Below are positions 35,925-48,003 of a stretch of DNA of 64,000 nucleotides, in pieces. The stretch comes from Trichostrongylus colubriformis (lineage: Eukaryota; Nematoda; Chromadorea; Rhabditida; Trichostrongylidae), in assembly GCA_963978905.1 (NCBI GenBank), contig OZ022260.1, positions 10,281,725 to 10,345,724 on the forward strand, in the 5' to 3' direction. Each line of letters begins with the position of its first letter. The first letter of the stretch is position 1. The translations under genes were made by a program, and so were the position numbers. Below the pieces are notes generated by a model that was not told the DNA's origin, ran no database searches, and worked only from the letters and a program-made list of their open reading frames with translations.

Positions 35925-37758
35925 CTGAAGCAACGATGGAAGCGGTAGATCGAGGTCAGACGTCAACGGAGGCATGCCTTCTCGTTGGACTTTTAGCATG
36001 ACATCACTCAGCGACATCGTCGACGACTCACATAATGTTGGAATCTAAACATAAACAATTTCGTAAAAGAACAAAACGTAAACATCCTGCACTTTTACCT
36101 TACCTGATGGGGAAGAGCAAGAAATCGCAGTTCGGGCGCAATCGACTTGTGGAGATCGGCAAACGTTCGTCGTGGTTTTGATGGCGCTGACACACGCACA
36201 AAACTGCCACCAGCACCAGCGTTCGCCGGTGCTGATGACGCTGCCGGTCGTGCGACTCGCCAACGATCCTGAGACGTGGACGCGCTCGCCGCTTCAATCT
36301 GAATCTCGTTGTCGTTGACGTCCACGTAACGACCATTCTCCTGTTCACGTCCGACGAAATTCGCCAAAAGACTTGTCGGTCGTTGATTGCCGGTTGCTGT
36401 TGATGGTGTTCTCAATGGACGAGTTACCACGGTCGGTGCGCTGAAAACGAAGCATTAGAATCTACATCCATTAAGTAATTAGAGTATTGGAAAGTCCATG
36501 AGGCGACATCTGGGATCAGTTCGGCCACGGCTAAATAAGCTCACGTGACAGCCGGATGGACAAAATGGTAGAAACCCAAACAAATGACAAAACACATAGT
36601 CACAGTAAAGTTTGAGTAATTCTAAATGAATGAGGCGACAACAGCTCGACGACCCGGAGCTCTGGACAGGGTAGACTGTCTCATATGAATCCAAGGTACA
36701 GTTTCACCTTTTCGGTACACTCTTTCTACACATTATGAGACTTTTTCTAAGTTTCTGACCCACTGTTTAGACAAAAAAACTCGATCTATACAGCACCATC
36801 TGAGGGAACCGAAAAGCTGAAAGAGATGGCGCTTCGACCCAGCTATATGAGAGCCAGGTCAAGAATGCAGCGCTCGCTGGGTATTCGTCAAACATCCAAG
36901 TCACGCCCGATAAATTCCCAAACGCATGAAATCCACCATGACCGAAAAATTTTGGCGACAATGTACGACATTGGCCGCAATTACACAAAAACATCATAAC
37001 CGGCAGCACAAATGCAGGTCACAGGGATTACGGTAGAAACATGAGAATGTGGGAAAGATTTTGAAGAAAATGTGAACAGATGACTAGCAAAAGGTGACAA
37101 TACCTGGCAGTTGTTTCGTCAAGTGGTTCCGTGGAACGTATGCGTCCCCATGTGGTCAATTGGCCACTTTGCCAATGTCCTGAATCGGCAAATGTGAGTT
37201 GGAAATCTTCGGTTCGATGACGGCATCGTTCTCGTAGTTGTTCCGAGTCCAACGAATCAGTACTGACGGAACTCGAGGCGAATAGGGCCGAGTCGCCACC
37301 AAAGTCCAACTGAGCGATGCGAGTGTCGATGTCCGATGGCCAAGTATCATCTTCAGGGTAAAGTTGCAGTTCGCACAGCTCCATGAACGACCCTCGGAAG
37401 AAGGGACCGGGGGGATGGAGGACACGAGCTGCTGTGTTGCTGCTGACTGCTACGAGGCTGAGTGCGCTCGCTATGCTGGTGGTCCCCGCCGAGGAATCGA
37501 TGCCGCCCCTGCGTGTCTGCCCCCCTCGCGGACCGCCCTGTGCGACTCTATCCGCCTGGTGCACGACGGCGACTGCGCCGCCACCCCTTCAGTCAGCTGA
37601 TTGTCCCCCCCCCCCTTGCTCGTCCAGGAGGGATACGGTAACTATTACTAGTAAAGCCTTCATTGTTCGCTTACCGTTTCTTCGTCACCACATTCACGTG
37701 GTCGCTTCTTGTAATAGCAGCAGCACGTCGTTGATAGTGATCCTGTTCCATTGGCCAT
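35925..37758 (-). CDS. 5' block of the UNC-14/RUSC-like gene (start exon and three further exons)
   Basis: Minus-strand exons: 37675-37758 (ATG at 37758, reading MANGTGSLSTTCCCYYKKRP), one from about 37,55x to 37104, 36104-36440 and 35925-36044. Joins at 37104/36440 (AG+C) and 36104/36044 (phase 0) are clean. The acceptor of exon 2 (near gtgcaccag or ggcgcag, 37,555-37,570) is atypical and uncertain. The last donor would be the GC type (cttcag|gcaagt). The product is low-complexity and acidic/serine-rich (DDTWPSDIDTRIAQLDFGGD, STDSLDSEQLRERCRHR) with a VNDNEIQIE stretch and a final MSLSDVMLKVQREG motif. There are no catalytic motifs; such tails suit a scaffold. Linking this block to the RUN/SH3 exons at 24-27 kb rests on strand, order and scaffold character; it could be a separate gene. 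No acceptor-like TTTCAG lies near the ATG. Confidence 0.62.
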
Positions 37759-39590
37759 ACTCGCCGTCGGCCGTGTTCTTGAATACGCCGTGTCGTCGGC
37801 GATTCGCCGGGCAGTTGGAAGGTCTTAGTTCAGCTTTTTAAGATTGAACGCCTGGAATCGATGGTTTTGATCTATGGGCTATCCGTCGGCTTTTCAATGG
37901 AAAGCCAGTTTCGAACGACGTGGGTGCCGATACACCCGACGTTTTCCGCATATATTTGAGCACACAAACATTCCATACGGGTGTTGTTTACCCAGGAATA
38001 TCGTCTTGGGAAAGCAATTCAAATGTTTACTAACGAAACCAGAGGAATGAAGTATTTTGCCTTTATGAAGACTAGGCTCTGCTCCGTAGCAATCTGAGAA
38101 ATACGCGTAAACAAAAAATAATTCATAGACGTGTGGAAATAAGTAAAAAATGAGTTTTAATAAAGTAATTAAAAGTCATAGTAATTTTGTTTTTTAAATA
38201 AATAGTGATAGTAATAATTTTAAAAATAAACAAATCCTGCAAACTTATTCGTGCTTTAATATAGAGCGCATCATTAAGTGTAAACAAATAAATAAATTAG
38301 ATTAAGTGAATAAAAAAGTTTAGGTCACCTGGTTTTACCCATTCCAATAGTACAGAAAAGGTCAGGCGTGGTTACCTGGACACGCCACGTACTTGAGTTG
38401 CTCCCAGATCTCAGAGAAGCTTGGTACCCTACCGCGAAACTTACACAGCCAACTGAATGCAAGGATACGGTCGGGCCCAGTCGGACTGGATCATTTTCCC
38501 ATATCACTCCGTTAGAGTGGTACGGGAGATTGATGGGTCGCTAATGAGATCTGGTCCAAAGTATCGCAGGTTCCCAGCCACATTGTTATTTCACCATCAC
38601 TTTCGTGGGAAAAAAAATGAAAAGAGAATGCGGATGCTCATTTATTAACCATTAATCGTCCCGAGGAATGCGATAGTCGCGAGTTTTTGCAACCCATCAT
38701 CGCATCCCTACGAAATGATAACGTTGTCAAATGATAGATTATTAATTCTGACCCCTTTTCTCTGTGATGAATTGTGGCTTAGACCAACTGGACAAAAGTA
38801 ATATTTATAAAGTAAAAACATGGCGGGTGGTGTCTGTTAATTAATTTATTTGTCCATGAGACTCCTCCCTAGCCTAACCACTCATTTAAAAACTAGTCCG
38901 AAGGTGCGAAATGTTAACAGAAGACTCGAACTCAATAAAAAGTTCAAAAAACTATGTTTTATGTTCTGATCCTTGTAGACGCTGATATGTGCCAAGCATT
39001 CGAATTGTATGGAGACCCTAGATATGGCTACGTTCCTGGTATGTAAAGTGAATTGAAATCGGCTTCAAGTTTGGTATTTATCGAATTACTGCAAGAATTA
39101 GAGGTCTGCGAAGGATCCGATCTGCAGAACTGTAGAATTGACGCTTCCCACCACTGCACCACCTCCGGTCTGAAGTAAAATTTGCAAGTATCGTTTTTGA
39201 TTATTCAAAAATAGATCTACGTATTCGACAGAGAAATCGCTAGGATTTATTATCTGTAGGTGTCACTTGATATCACCCAAAGGAATCACTTGTAAGTATC
39301 ACCCCATATTTCTAGGTATCACTTTTCCGGATACTAAGCACTATATTCACATGTTCGGAAAATCTACAGAATTCGATAACTGTCCCCATCATCTCACGAC
39401 AACACCATAGGCATCAGTTGTAGATTAGATTGTAAGTATTATTTGACATCAGCGGACGTATCTATTATATCGTAGGTATCATTTCCCACTTGATATGTGT
39501 ATCTGCCAGGTGCCACTTTTTTGACGACTCGAGCTTAGATCTATGCAGGTATTTGATAAAGTTCAGGATAAAAGACAAAGTGTTCTGGCG
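37759..39590. other. promoter-side and intergenic DNA of the minus-strand gene
   Basis: Very AT-rich between about 38,100 and 38,320 (runs of aataaat, ttaaataa). No supported exon and no TATA box I would defend. Confidence 0.4.
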
Positions 39591-39870
39591 TTAATCAATG
39601 CCTTCTTAGGATGCGCCACACATTCTAGTTCCGTTCAGAACCGTGGTGGCTGGTGAATGTGATGTGACCTGTACAGTGACCTGCGGTGGCCAGCTGATGT
39701 ACAAGTCACTTCTTTTATCCTCCTGGACATGTCTGGTGCCAATTTACCGACCACGGAGGGATGGTAGGCTGGTAGGCCTGGGCGGGCGTCGATGCGTGAT
39801 TTGATCCCCGCACCATGAAAGTGGTGTGCGCGCCACCTGTCACTATACCACTTCCGCTCCCAAATTTGAC
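39590..39870 (-). repeat. tRNA-like SINE candidate
   Basis: The reverse strand reads gaagtggtatagtgacaggt (A-box-like) and cggggatcaaatcacgc (B-box-like). The plus strand (tgcgccacacattctagttc, gaaccgtggtggc) matches 54,910-54,960 (cacgcattccagctcc, gaagagtagtgac), so the unit extends beyond the tRNA-like head. Confidence 0.45.
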
Positions 39871-40014
39871 AGAGAAACTAATTCGAAGCGTCGACTTTCG
39901 ACTTATTTACTCGGACGCGAAAGGCGTGTTACTGTAGTCATAGGAACCTAAAATGTACGCACAGGATAGCCCGCCAGTACCAGCGCGAGCTCTGACATTC
40001 TCTGTTAATCACCT

Positions 40015-40450
40015 TAAAGTTTACTTTCTTGGGGTAAGTAGGTTCTCGGATAACTGCTCAAACTGCATCTTTATTGTGGCTGCACTGTGCACCCTTACGA
40101 TGTTGTGCCCGCTTGAACACAACCGAGCCACGCCCACCCAACCAGATCACACCTTTCCTCAGACAACGATTTCCAATGTAGAAGCTGCCTTCATCATCGA
40201 AATGGCTGTTTCATCAAATTATCTTCTCTTATTGCAAATATCTTCCACCACGTGAGCGCCACGTTGGAAATCTGTTCGTCTAAGGCTAGGTTCGATTTGG
40301 TTGGGTGAGCGTGGCTTGGTTGTGTTCGAGGAGGCACAACACCAGGAGGGTGCCCGGTGCAGCCGCAACAAAGGTGCAGCGTGAGCAGTTATTGAAAGAC
40401 TTGTTTGCCCCAAAAAAAGTAAGCCGCTAATCTGATTATCGCGTGGTGTG
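40015..40450. repeat. foldback repeat, relative at 48,400-48,640
   Basis: Left arm (aactgctcaaactgcatctt ... acacaaccgagccacgccca ... caacgatttccaatgt) pairs with the right arm (ccacgttggaaatctgttcg ... ttggttgggtgagcgtggct ... cagcgtgagcagttattg). Right-arm-like sequence recurs at 48,405-48,620 (ccacgttagatattgg, tcggttgggtagacgcggct, cctgagcagttgtcc, attatcgcgtggtgtgc). Confidence 0.7.
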
Positions 40451-40548
40451 CGTTTAAGCAACATGTAAGCGAAGTAAAAACGTACAAGTGCCAAAGAACA
40501 GGACGCGCAATTTGTCAAAATGATCAAAATTCATTTTCGTGGTAGAAG

Positions 40549-40824
40549 CTATTTGTCATTGTCATGTAAGACTTTTCCACAACAGCAAGCGGATTTCTTT
40601 CCTTTAGAACCATCACGTGACTGAGTTAACGTACGCTGACCGATAGTGCACTTTCGAGACGGGAAAATGAGTTCGACTACGAGCGAGCTGGCGGCTCTGT
40701 TAAAATCGATCGGTGATGCCGAAGGCTCAACTTGTAAGGGGCTGAGGCGCACAATACTTCCTTCTGTTGCTGCTTCATGGTTCAGAATCGATGCAAACTG
40801 ATCTCGATCACTACGACAGCTCAT
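40549..40824 (-). CDS. possible coding exon, unrecognised
   Basis: Minus-strand open frame of 91 codons starting MSCRSDRDQFASILNHE, with SPLQVEPSASPIDF and ELIFPSRKCTIGQ, followed by candidate donors near 40,630. The residue mix is protein-like and the frame starts at an ATG. No family was recognised and no partner exon was found. It could be chance. Confidence 0.25.
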   Translation of the reverse strand: MSCRSDRDQFASILNHEAATEGSIVRLSPLQVEPSASPIDFNRAASSLVVELIFPSRKCTIGQRTLTQSRDGSKGKKSACCCGKVLHDNDK

Positions 40825-42619
40825 TTGGGGGTTTTATTCGTAGATCAGAGTGTTTGCAACAAAAAGCGGCACAGACACTTACTGGCGAATGTCAGAGGAG
40901 AACTGAATTATGTAGGACATCTGTACAAGTATAAAAGCAATCACTAGAAATTGTATGCAGCGCCCAATTGCCAAAACCGATAGTAACGCACTCTCCGCGA
41001 ATGCCCATCAGGAATGGTTCACCTCTCCTAACGCTTCTTTTAGAAATACTTATCGCTGGATTGTCTGTCTGAAGCGGAATCGAGCAATGGACCAGATCGT
41101 ATACCACACATCGTCCCCGACCTCTCTCGCCTCCTCTAAGGATGAGAAGAGCATGGCCAATTCCAAGAGGAAGCTTCAAATGATGCGGACATTCCATGAA
41201 GTTGCTCGAAAATGCATGCGTTTTGGAAACTCTCCTTCTTCTGCTAGTCGCCCTTATAGAGCGGAGAACGGCAAGAATAAATCTTGTAATAGGAGATCCC
41301 GTTTCGGTCACTGAGGTTCAAGGGGTTGTACTAGTCTAGTCACTGATGATGATCCACACCTGCGCTTCAGCCGGAACCACTTTGTAAAGCCATAAATTCT
41401 ACATTGCCTCTACGGAACCGAGGAAACGGGTCTAACGACAGTTTTTGTTCTTTTCTTTTGTCTGGCAGCTGATGAATGAATAACATTCCTATACAAGCTT
41501 GAACTGCGACGGTACCTGCCTTGTACGGAAATTGCCTTTGAAAATCTTTCAAAAATAAATAATGAGTGGCGAACCTCCTTTATCCAAAAAAGCTATTTGA
41601 ATCAAGGTTCCTGGAAAACGCAATTCAACGCTCTTACAAATGCTGAGTTATGGGCAACGCTTTTGATACTTAAATAACTTGGCATGTTTGTAACAACTTT
41701 CGCATCACGGGCTCCGGCGAAAATCAGCAGCTATCAAAAATCGAAAAAAAAATAAAAAGCAACTTAAAGCAAATTTCTGTCCTGCGGTCACGGAATGATG
41801 AACAACTTCTCTTTTTGAAAATACGAAAATAGGGGTGACATGCAAATGAAAATCAAAAAATAAGGATTAGAGCGAACCTTTCCTGTAATAGTTCCAGCAC
41901 ATTAAGATACTGTTCAGAGTTCGCGATTCGCACGACTCGCGCGATATAGACGGAAGGAAATAGATTCATATAGATCAAGCTATTCAGGCAGAAAGTATTA
42001 GATATGTATGTATCGATTAGGTGAACGATACGCTTGAACCGCGCGTACCGTTCGAATCGCGTGTGTGCCTGAATCGTGAACTTTGAACAGTGCCTCAGCG
42101 ATAGGCAGGCACTCCCAGGGTGTCGAGGAAAATAACCGCTTCAGTACGACCCCCCTCTACGGCGTCCAAATAGACCCTCCTCTTTTTTCACCTTCACAAT
42201 ACCATTAACCGTGGCCTGATTGCATAGTTGCAGTAAGCTATATATCCTTTCCTGAAGCAAAAATATATTTGTTTTACGTTTTGTTACACGGATTGGCGGT
42301 GAAGTACCTGATGCTTCTCATCTACCTATTGAGAATTTAGATTTTAGAGTTTATCGCTGACCTTTGAGGGTACGACCCCCACCCTCCTATGCGGTCAAAT
42401 ACGCCCCCCCCCCCTGTCGAGGAATCCTCCACTCTCAGTGTACCCTGGCGATAGGAGAAGTAGCATACCTATGATGAGGAGGGGAAAAAACGCATATCTA
42501 CCATGGTATATGAAGGAATATATAAAGGTTCAAAATTCGCATTAGAAGTTCTATAAAGTTCACAGACGTCCTATCGAGCTATAAAGTTCTGCCTTGTTAT
42601 TTATTAGCAAGGTATATAC

Positions 42620-42760
42620 CGAAATAGGTGAGATGGTGTAGCGAATGGAATACTACTGTCAACAAGGTCCGCGGATCAAATCTTGCATCAGTGCCCACTC
42701 AGTCTAAAAAACTCCTATCGCTCCGGGGCGGTTAACTGGACTTCTGTTTGGCCAGTCTTA
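42620..42760 (+). repeat. tRNA-like SINE candidate
   Basis: gatggtgtagcgaatggaat resembles an A box and gcggatcaaatcttgc a B box about 45 bases later. Downstream text (tgcccactcagtc, cgctccggggcggtt) parallels the copy at 44,330 (cgcgctcagagc, ctttccggggttt). Confidence 0.45.
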
Positions 42761-44329
42761 GAGAGCAAGTGCACTGACTCTTACCTCACCTGACAACGGT
42801 TTATCTCGCAGCAGTATAGGTCAGATTGCATTTAAATACCAATACCATTCTGAATGGAAACTGAATTGTGTGGCGTGGCGCATTCCAGAAAAAGGAATAA
42901 TAACTCCTAGTGCCTATATTTATATGTCCTTATGGACGGATTTCCACAATTCAGCTCAAATTTCCCACCCACCAGCTTGTGAGACCACCTGTAGAGCAGT
43001 GCTTATAGCATCTTGCCCTCCGTTTTTAATGGCCGCTAACAACGTGCCCCTCGGCAAGGCCGTAAACTCTTCGTTTTCTCAAAAATGCCGACAAAACGTG
43101 AATCATCGTTCGTCGGGTTCCGGATGGTTTTTCTGGGGTCCGAGGGTCCTTTAGAAAAAAGACGATAGCATCATTTAAGATTGAAACACCATTAACGGAC
43201 ACCAGATGCGTTATGTTAAGACATTCCTCTTGCTATGCCCAGATTCGTATTACGAAGTAAAATGCGGTGGCAGAGCACACGGTTAGGGTTCGGCTGCAAC
43301 TGTGTCTAATCCTGCTTGTCGTCTACACGACTTTCAGGATCAGATCCCACCAAACCATGTAATTTGTTCACTTCTCCAAAAATAAGCCGTTACCCAATGT
43401 GGGAAATACAACGTAAAAACATAAACAGAAAATGTTCAGGAATAGGCTGGCCCGGGGCACTTTGCACATGAGATTTTCCCTGTGATTCTAAGCAGAAACC
43501 GAAGGCGCGGCGCATTCTCAAACAGCTTTCAACAGAATATTCTACAACCCATCTGAGATATATCAATTGAAAACAATCGTGTACAAAACAAAAATCATCT
43601 TCAATCGTAAATTCGAACAGATTGAGTCAGATCTCCGTTAGACGGGATTTACAAAAACGACAAGCGCAAGCCCACTTAGCGAGTCTCAGCTCCGTTTTCT
43701 TATGTATCCCATAAGCTTGAGTATTGCGTATATGCACTCCCGTTCCCACACTGTATCGTCTCCCACTGGGAACCGGATATCGTAGAACGATTGCCGAGCC
43801 ATCACACGCAAGAAAAGACATATGTATGTCTCGATTGCAGACTACCGATATACCTACAGGGGACCAACATTGCGAAAAGAAAAGTGCGTAAAAATTACTG
43901 GTAATTTGATGAAAATTCCTTTTTCCTCCTTTAAAACTCTACTGTGATGTCAGCGAAGGCTGATAACAGACATTCAGGTTCAGTGTCACGCAAGGATCGG
44001 GGAATTCTTCGGAGGCCTAGAATCTTGAGATGGAAAGTGGGGAGAATGGTACTTTGGAATTTTAGTCGACCATTCCTCTATACCCACGCACTGTTGAGGA
44101 TATTTCGGGGGCAGCTCAACCAATAAACTCGGAATGCTTCCCATTTTTAGAAGAGAAATCGAGCTAAGAAGATCACAGTGATTTCAGCTGAAAGAACGCC
44201 AATCATTCGATTACTTTGCAAGAGTTGCCAATATTTGTGTCGAGGGTTGTGGCTCCATTCTTTCGTGAAATGTCGTGATAATATCTTTGATTACAAAAAA
44301 CGTTATAATTATGAATAGGAACAAATAGC

Positions 44330-44460
44330 AGGAAGAGGGTGTAGTGGTGAGTGACACTGTTGGCAGTGGCATGATCCAGTGATCAAATCTCCGAGTTATA
44401 CGCGCTCAGAGCAAGAGTAACCAAGTTTCCGTCTTTCCGGGGTTTTTAATCGAAACCAAA
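44330..44460 (+). repeat. tRNA-like SINE candidate
   Basis: ggtgtagtggtgagtgacac (A-box-like) and ccagtgatcaaatctcc (B-box-like); same layout as 42,620. A weaker relative is at 43,250-43,360 (ggtggcagagcacacgg, caggatcagatccc). Confidence 0.45.
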
Positions 44461-46286
44461 TTTGACTGTGAGGATGAATATATTGATTTGTACATCGGCT
44501 TGATCGAGTGATGGTACGAGTCAATTCGCAGGAAGGCCACTACGATTTCCAGTGAAAGTGAAATCTGTGGCAAACTCCAAAAACGGGTTCATCATCGTCA
44601 ACAGCCTTGTCCTTCATGAATTAATAAAATTGAAATCAAACAGCTCACAATTAGCTATGATGATATCATAACAATGATGCATGGAGTGCACAGAGTACGA
44701 GTGAAAGTAGGCTTGAGATCGTGGAACGCACAGTTATGAGCTCCGGTTTGACCGTGCCTAGCCTGGGCTTACGGGCTATCAACAGCACAGGGATACCAAC
44801 AGAAAAACTATCGCTTTCAAGTTGGCGACATTCTCGCTCCATAATGAAAATAAAATTACTGTTTTCATGGGAGAGAAACAGTGTAGATACCTTCCCAAAT
44901 GGATGGGGAGGGTGGAGGAGGGGGGGGGGGTGAGCAGTGGGGTGAGCAGTGGACAATGAAGAAGGAAATCATTCACAAAGAGAAAAATGGGTAAAATGGG
45001 AACTTCTGGGAAAAACCGAAATAAAACGGTGGATATGAGCTGCAATTCTCGGCCGAGAGGGTAAGTTCAGACAGTACGGTCAAGTAGTAAAAGAAGCAGC
45101 GGTAGCCCTTTTTTGTAAGCCCCGAAGGTATGGAAAGCTTAGTTGACTGGAAATAGCCCAAAAGTGGCGCCCCACCTACCTTCTGCCCGTGAGGTACTCT
45201 TGGGTAACGGCTCAGGAAGTTGTCTTCAGAAGCAAAAGCCAGCAGCGCTTATTTCTGGGGCCACTTCTTCACCCCTTACAATCAAAGGAGCGGACTGACG
45301 CCAAACGTTCTCCATAAAGTAATTCATTCGCGCAAATCGCCGCAGTCCGTAGCTAATCAATCGATTGCGCCAAATAGCCACTTATAAAACTCTTGAGTTT
45401 CTTAATTTTACGGAAAGAATGTCGGATATTCGAATACGTCGAGGAAGAACTGTGCTAATAACCTCAAAAGGGATTCTGAACACGCAATGAGGGCGATAGA
45501 AATGGAACAGAAAAACCACGCGAATCCAGTTTAATGGTCGCTGAAAAGAAGTAAAACCGACGAGAAAATGGAACAACGAGCGGATGATGATGGAAAGAGT
45601 GGGAACGGAGTTTGGGGGGGGGGGGGCGGAATTGGGGACATGTTAGGTGTGGATGACCAAACAATTCAGTTCATGATTGTGACAGATGAAGAAGGGCATG
45701 CTGGTGGAACTTGATGAAAGTGGTGATAGCCGGCAAAGAAGAATCAATTTTACACTCGACCGGGCGATCACCGATTTCGAATGATGGGAGCTCCCTGCGA
45801 TCACCGACGAAATGTGTTTAACAGGTGGCTAGCACCGATTGAAAAATGCAGCTTGCTGACCAGTTATCCGGCTGGTTGGCTGGACAAAGCTGGCCAGGTG
45901 GTTGCAGTGGTGGTGCTGACAGAGCAGTATACATGAAGGCGTAGCAGATGGTGGTTATCTCGTGTCGATGATCGATGTCGTCGTGAAAAGAAGAATTACG
46001 ACGAACGAAAAGCCGGTGCTCGATATCAGATACACTCCCACACATACACTGATGATGCCGACGATTCAAATAGTTCTCCCTTCTGCCCCATCCATCAGGC
46101 GCCACGTCCTCAATAACCTCGCTCGGAACAAAAGTGTGACGCGTGCTTAGAATTCCATCGCCAAAACATCGTTGCAAAGGTTTAAAAGGTATTCGACGAC
46201 AGGGGCGAAATGACTACGTAAAGGCTGTGTGTTGTTCAAAGTGCGCTAGTAAGGCGATCAAGCCGAAAGGAAAAGACGCATATCGA

Positions 46287-46345
46287 TTAAGCGATCAAGC
46301 GATCAAGCGATCAAGCGATCAAGCGATTAAGCGAGCAGGCGATCA
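46287..46345 (+). repeat. octamer microsatellite (GCGATCAA)n
   Basis: About seven tandem copies of gcgatcaa with T/A and G variants (attaagcgatcaagcgatca and following). Confidence 0.9.
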
Positions 46346-46534
46346 GGAGGAAAAGATGATATACATATAGATTAAAGAGATAGTCCACTAACGTCCAACG
46401 GTTCGTGGTCGAGGAGGAGGGGCCCTGGTGGGTGTCTCCCCGTCGTCCGCGGCGGTCGGAGACGCTTAGTAAAGCAGAAATCACGTGAACATCCCCGTTC
46501 TCCCCCTCCGACCGCGGCGGTTACCAGGGAGGGG

Positions 46535-46640
46535 GTGTAGCGTCATGTCGAATTTTCACTTTGCGGCGTCGCACTCGCGGCGCCATCAGCACAACCTGGC
46601 GCGGTCGGTTGGAACCGCTCAGGACGTAAGGGCTGGTACC
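46535..46640 (+). repeat. dispersed repeat family copy (GAATTTCCGC...GACGYAAGGGCTGGTACC)
   Basis: tgtcgaattttcactttgcg, gcgtcgcactcgcg, gctcaggacgtaagggctgg, taccatgg: matches 57,345-57,435 and 23,170-23,260. The 46,440-46,530 stretch just before it matches the 12,900 / 15,240 foldback core (gcggtcggagacgc). Confidence 0.65.
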
Positions 46641-47189
46641 ATGGAAGTTCTTTAAGAAATAGCTGTTCATCTCATCATTATCCAAAAACAATAACTTTTT
46701 CGCCCTGAAAAGTAAACACAACAATAGTATTACATGATAGCAATACTAATCAAGAATTAATTCGTTCGGGCGTAAAACTTCAAAGGGAGTGTACGCAAGG
46801 TACGCAATCATACGCGAAGAAATCCGCGGCGTCGCTCGCCGCGCGCGGAAACTCGACATCAGGCTACACATTCGGGGGCACCAACTCGGGAGCCTCGCCG
46901 CCTCGGCCGCGGACCCTTGGACGTAGGATGATTCCCCTAAGATGATACGCCTGATCGAAGAAAGCATATGCAATGGCCAACTCTGAAGGCTATCTTGATG
47001 GCTAGCTGACGTCAGACTTCGAGACTACAATTTTGCAATTCCGCGATTATGTAGTGACGTCACTCCGCGGGCGAAGTAGCAGCTCTTCAAAATCTTAAGA
47101 TGGCGGAATCGCTTGCAAGAGTGTAACACAGCAAACTCGCACAATCCCAAAAGCGCAGAATCGCTTAAAGACAAAATCGCTAAGTCTCA

Positions 47190-48003
47190 CGTCGACATTG
47201 GAAGATAAGCAGCAGCAGTTGATCAGTTTCGTAAAGGGCATAGATTTGGCAATGGTTGTTGAACAAGTGCCTTATTCTTTGAGCAATGCGTACTGCCCAC
47301 AAGTGGTCATGAAAACCGGAGGTACTGAGTAGCTGGCAATGAAAAAAAACCAAAAAACATCAAAAACCCGCATTATCGCACCTAATTCAACCAGTTTCAA
47401 TCGGTGGACAATTTGGCCGTCAAGCAATCCCTGAAGACGAGTTTTAAAGGATAATACGCATGCAAGCACTACACCTCAACCAAGCCTGGTTGTCTCCGAG
47501 CAGAAGGTCGTTTTTGCAGAACTTCATATATGGACTGAATATATGGCTCCCAAGGTTATTTTCATCACAAAAACGCCTCTGCACTCCCCTGGATTCCCAT
47601 TTTCTTCTTCACCCTCCATGTTGTGATAGCTTGCAAACGTGCACGCTTCCTTGAAGTCAAGAAGCGCGATAGTTTTTCCATCACTTGAAAAGGAAAATGA
47701 ACCTACGAGTAGTGCCGTGAAGGGACATCTGAAACAGGCGGTTAAAAATCCGAGCGGAAGAACCCCCATTACTCCCGCTGGTCTTTGTCGTGGACGTGTT
47801 TTCTCTACTCCACATCAATGTTGTATCGATCGAAGCCATGCGTACCTTTGAGAAGAACGATCATCAGCAGCGCATGACGCACTCATGGTGTTGAAGTTGG
47901 AAGACATCTCGGAAGGTAAAGCGGTACAAGTCTCTCCAAGAGTGGTTCGACCAACAATAGACAGATTCGATCCACTTGAAGACTCATATGTAACCGCTAA
48001 GAA
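47190..48003 (+). CDS. borealin-like protein (candidate chromosomal passenger complex subunit), partial model
   Basis: Exons joining in phase: about 47190-47321, 47520-47554, 47630-47819 and 47868-48003, with short introns (75 and 48 bases for the last two) that remove all in-frame stops. The first exon reads TLEDKQQQLISFVKG, then VPYSLSNAYCPQVVMK. The third is basic/TP-rich with a KEN tripeptide (PSLEKENEP) and GRTPITPAGLCRGRVFSTP. The last reads ALMVLKLEDISEGKAV, then DRFDPLEDSYVTAKK before the donor aagaa|gtgagt, so at least one more exon is missing. The outline (coiled N-part ending in a VPxxL motif, TP-rich basic middle, C-terminal beta segment with a final acidic helix) resembles borealin, which binds survivin/INCENP and localises Aurora B. 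Similarity is by eye and weak. The start is not found; upstream sequence overlaps a tcgcagaatcgc-type repeat. Confidence 0.5.

Larger units (their letters stand above)
41315..46280. other. gene-poor repeat-bearing region
   Basis: No supported gene. It holds SINE-like copies at about 42,620-42,760, 43,250-43,360 and 44,330-44,460, two copies of a tacgacccccc...gaggaa-type C-tract repeat at 42,100-42,190 and 42,360-42,450, and poly(G) runs near 44,921 and 45,615. Opposed frames over 45,820-46,180 on both strands could hide an exon, but no splice-consistent model was found. Confidence 0.4.

Noticed and set aside
36767..37009. 80-codon minus frame between exons of the RUN/SH3 gene (FFGHGGFHAFGNLSGVTW)
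   Set aside because: The exons on either side (37104 and 36440) join directly in phase; no suitable acceptor and donor bound it.
40892..41314. Overlapping frames of 139 (minus) and 119 (plus) codons
   Set aside because: Neither matches a known family and no exon partner was found. The plus frame (ending NRRSRFGH) looks slightly more protein-like but cannot be defended.
45818..46177. 119-codon minus and 62-codon plus frames
   Set aside because: All three plus frames and one minus frame are partly open; no phase-consistent exon could be built.
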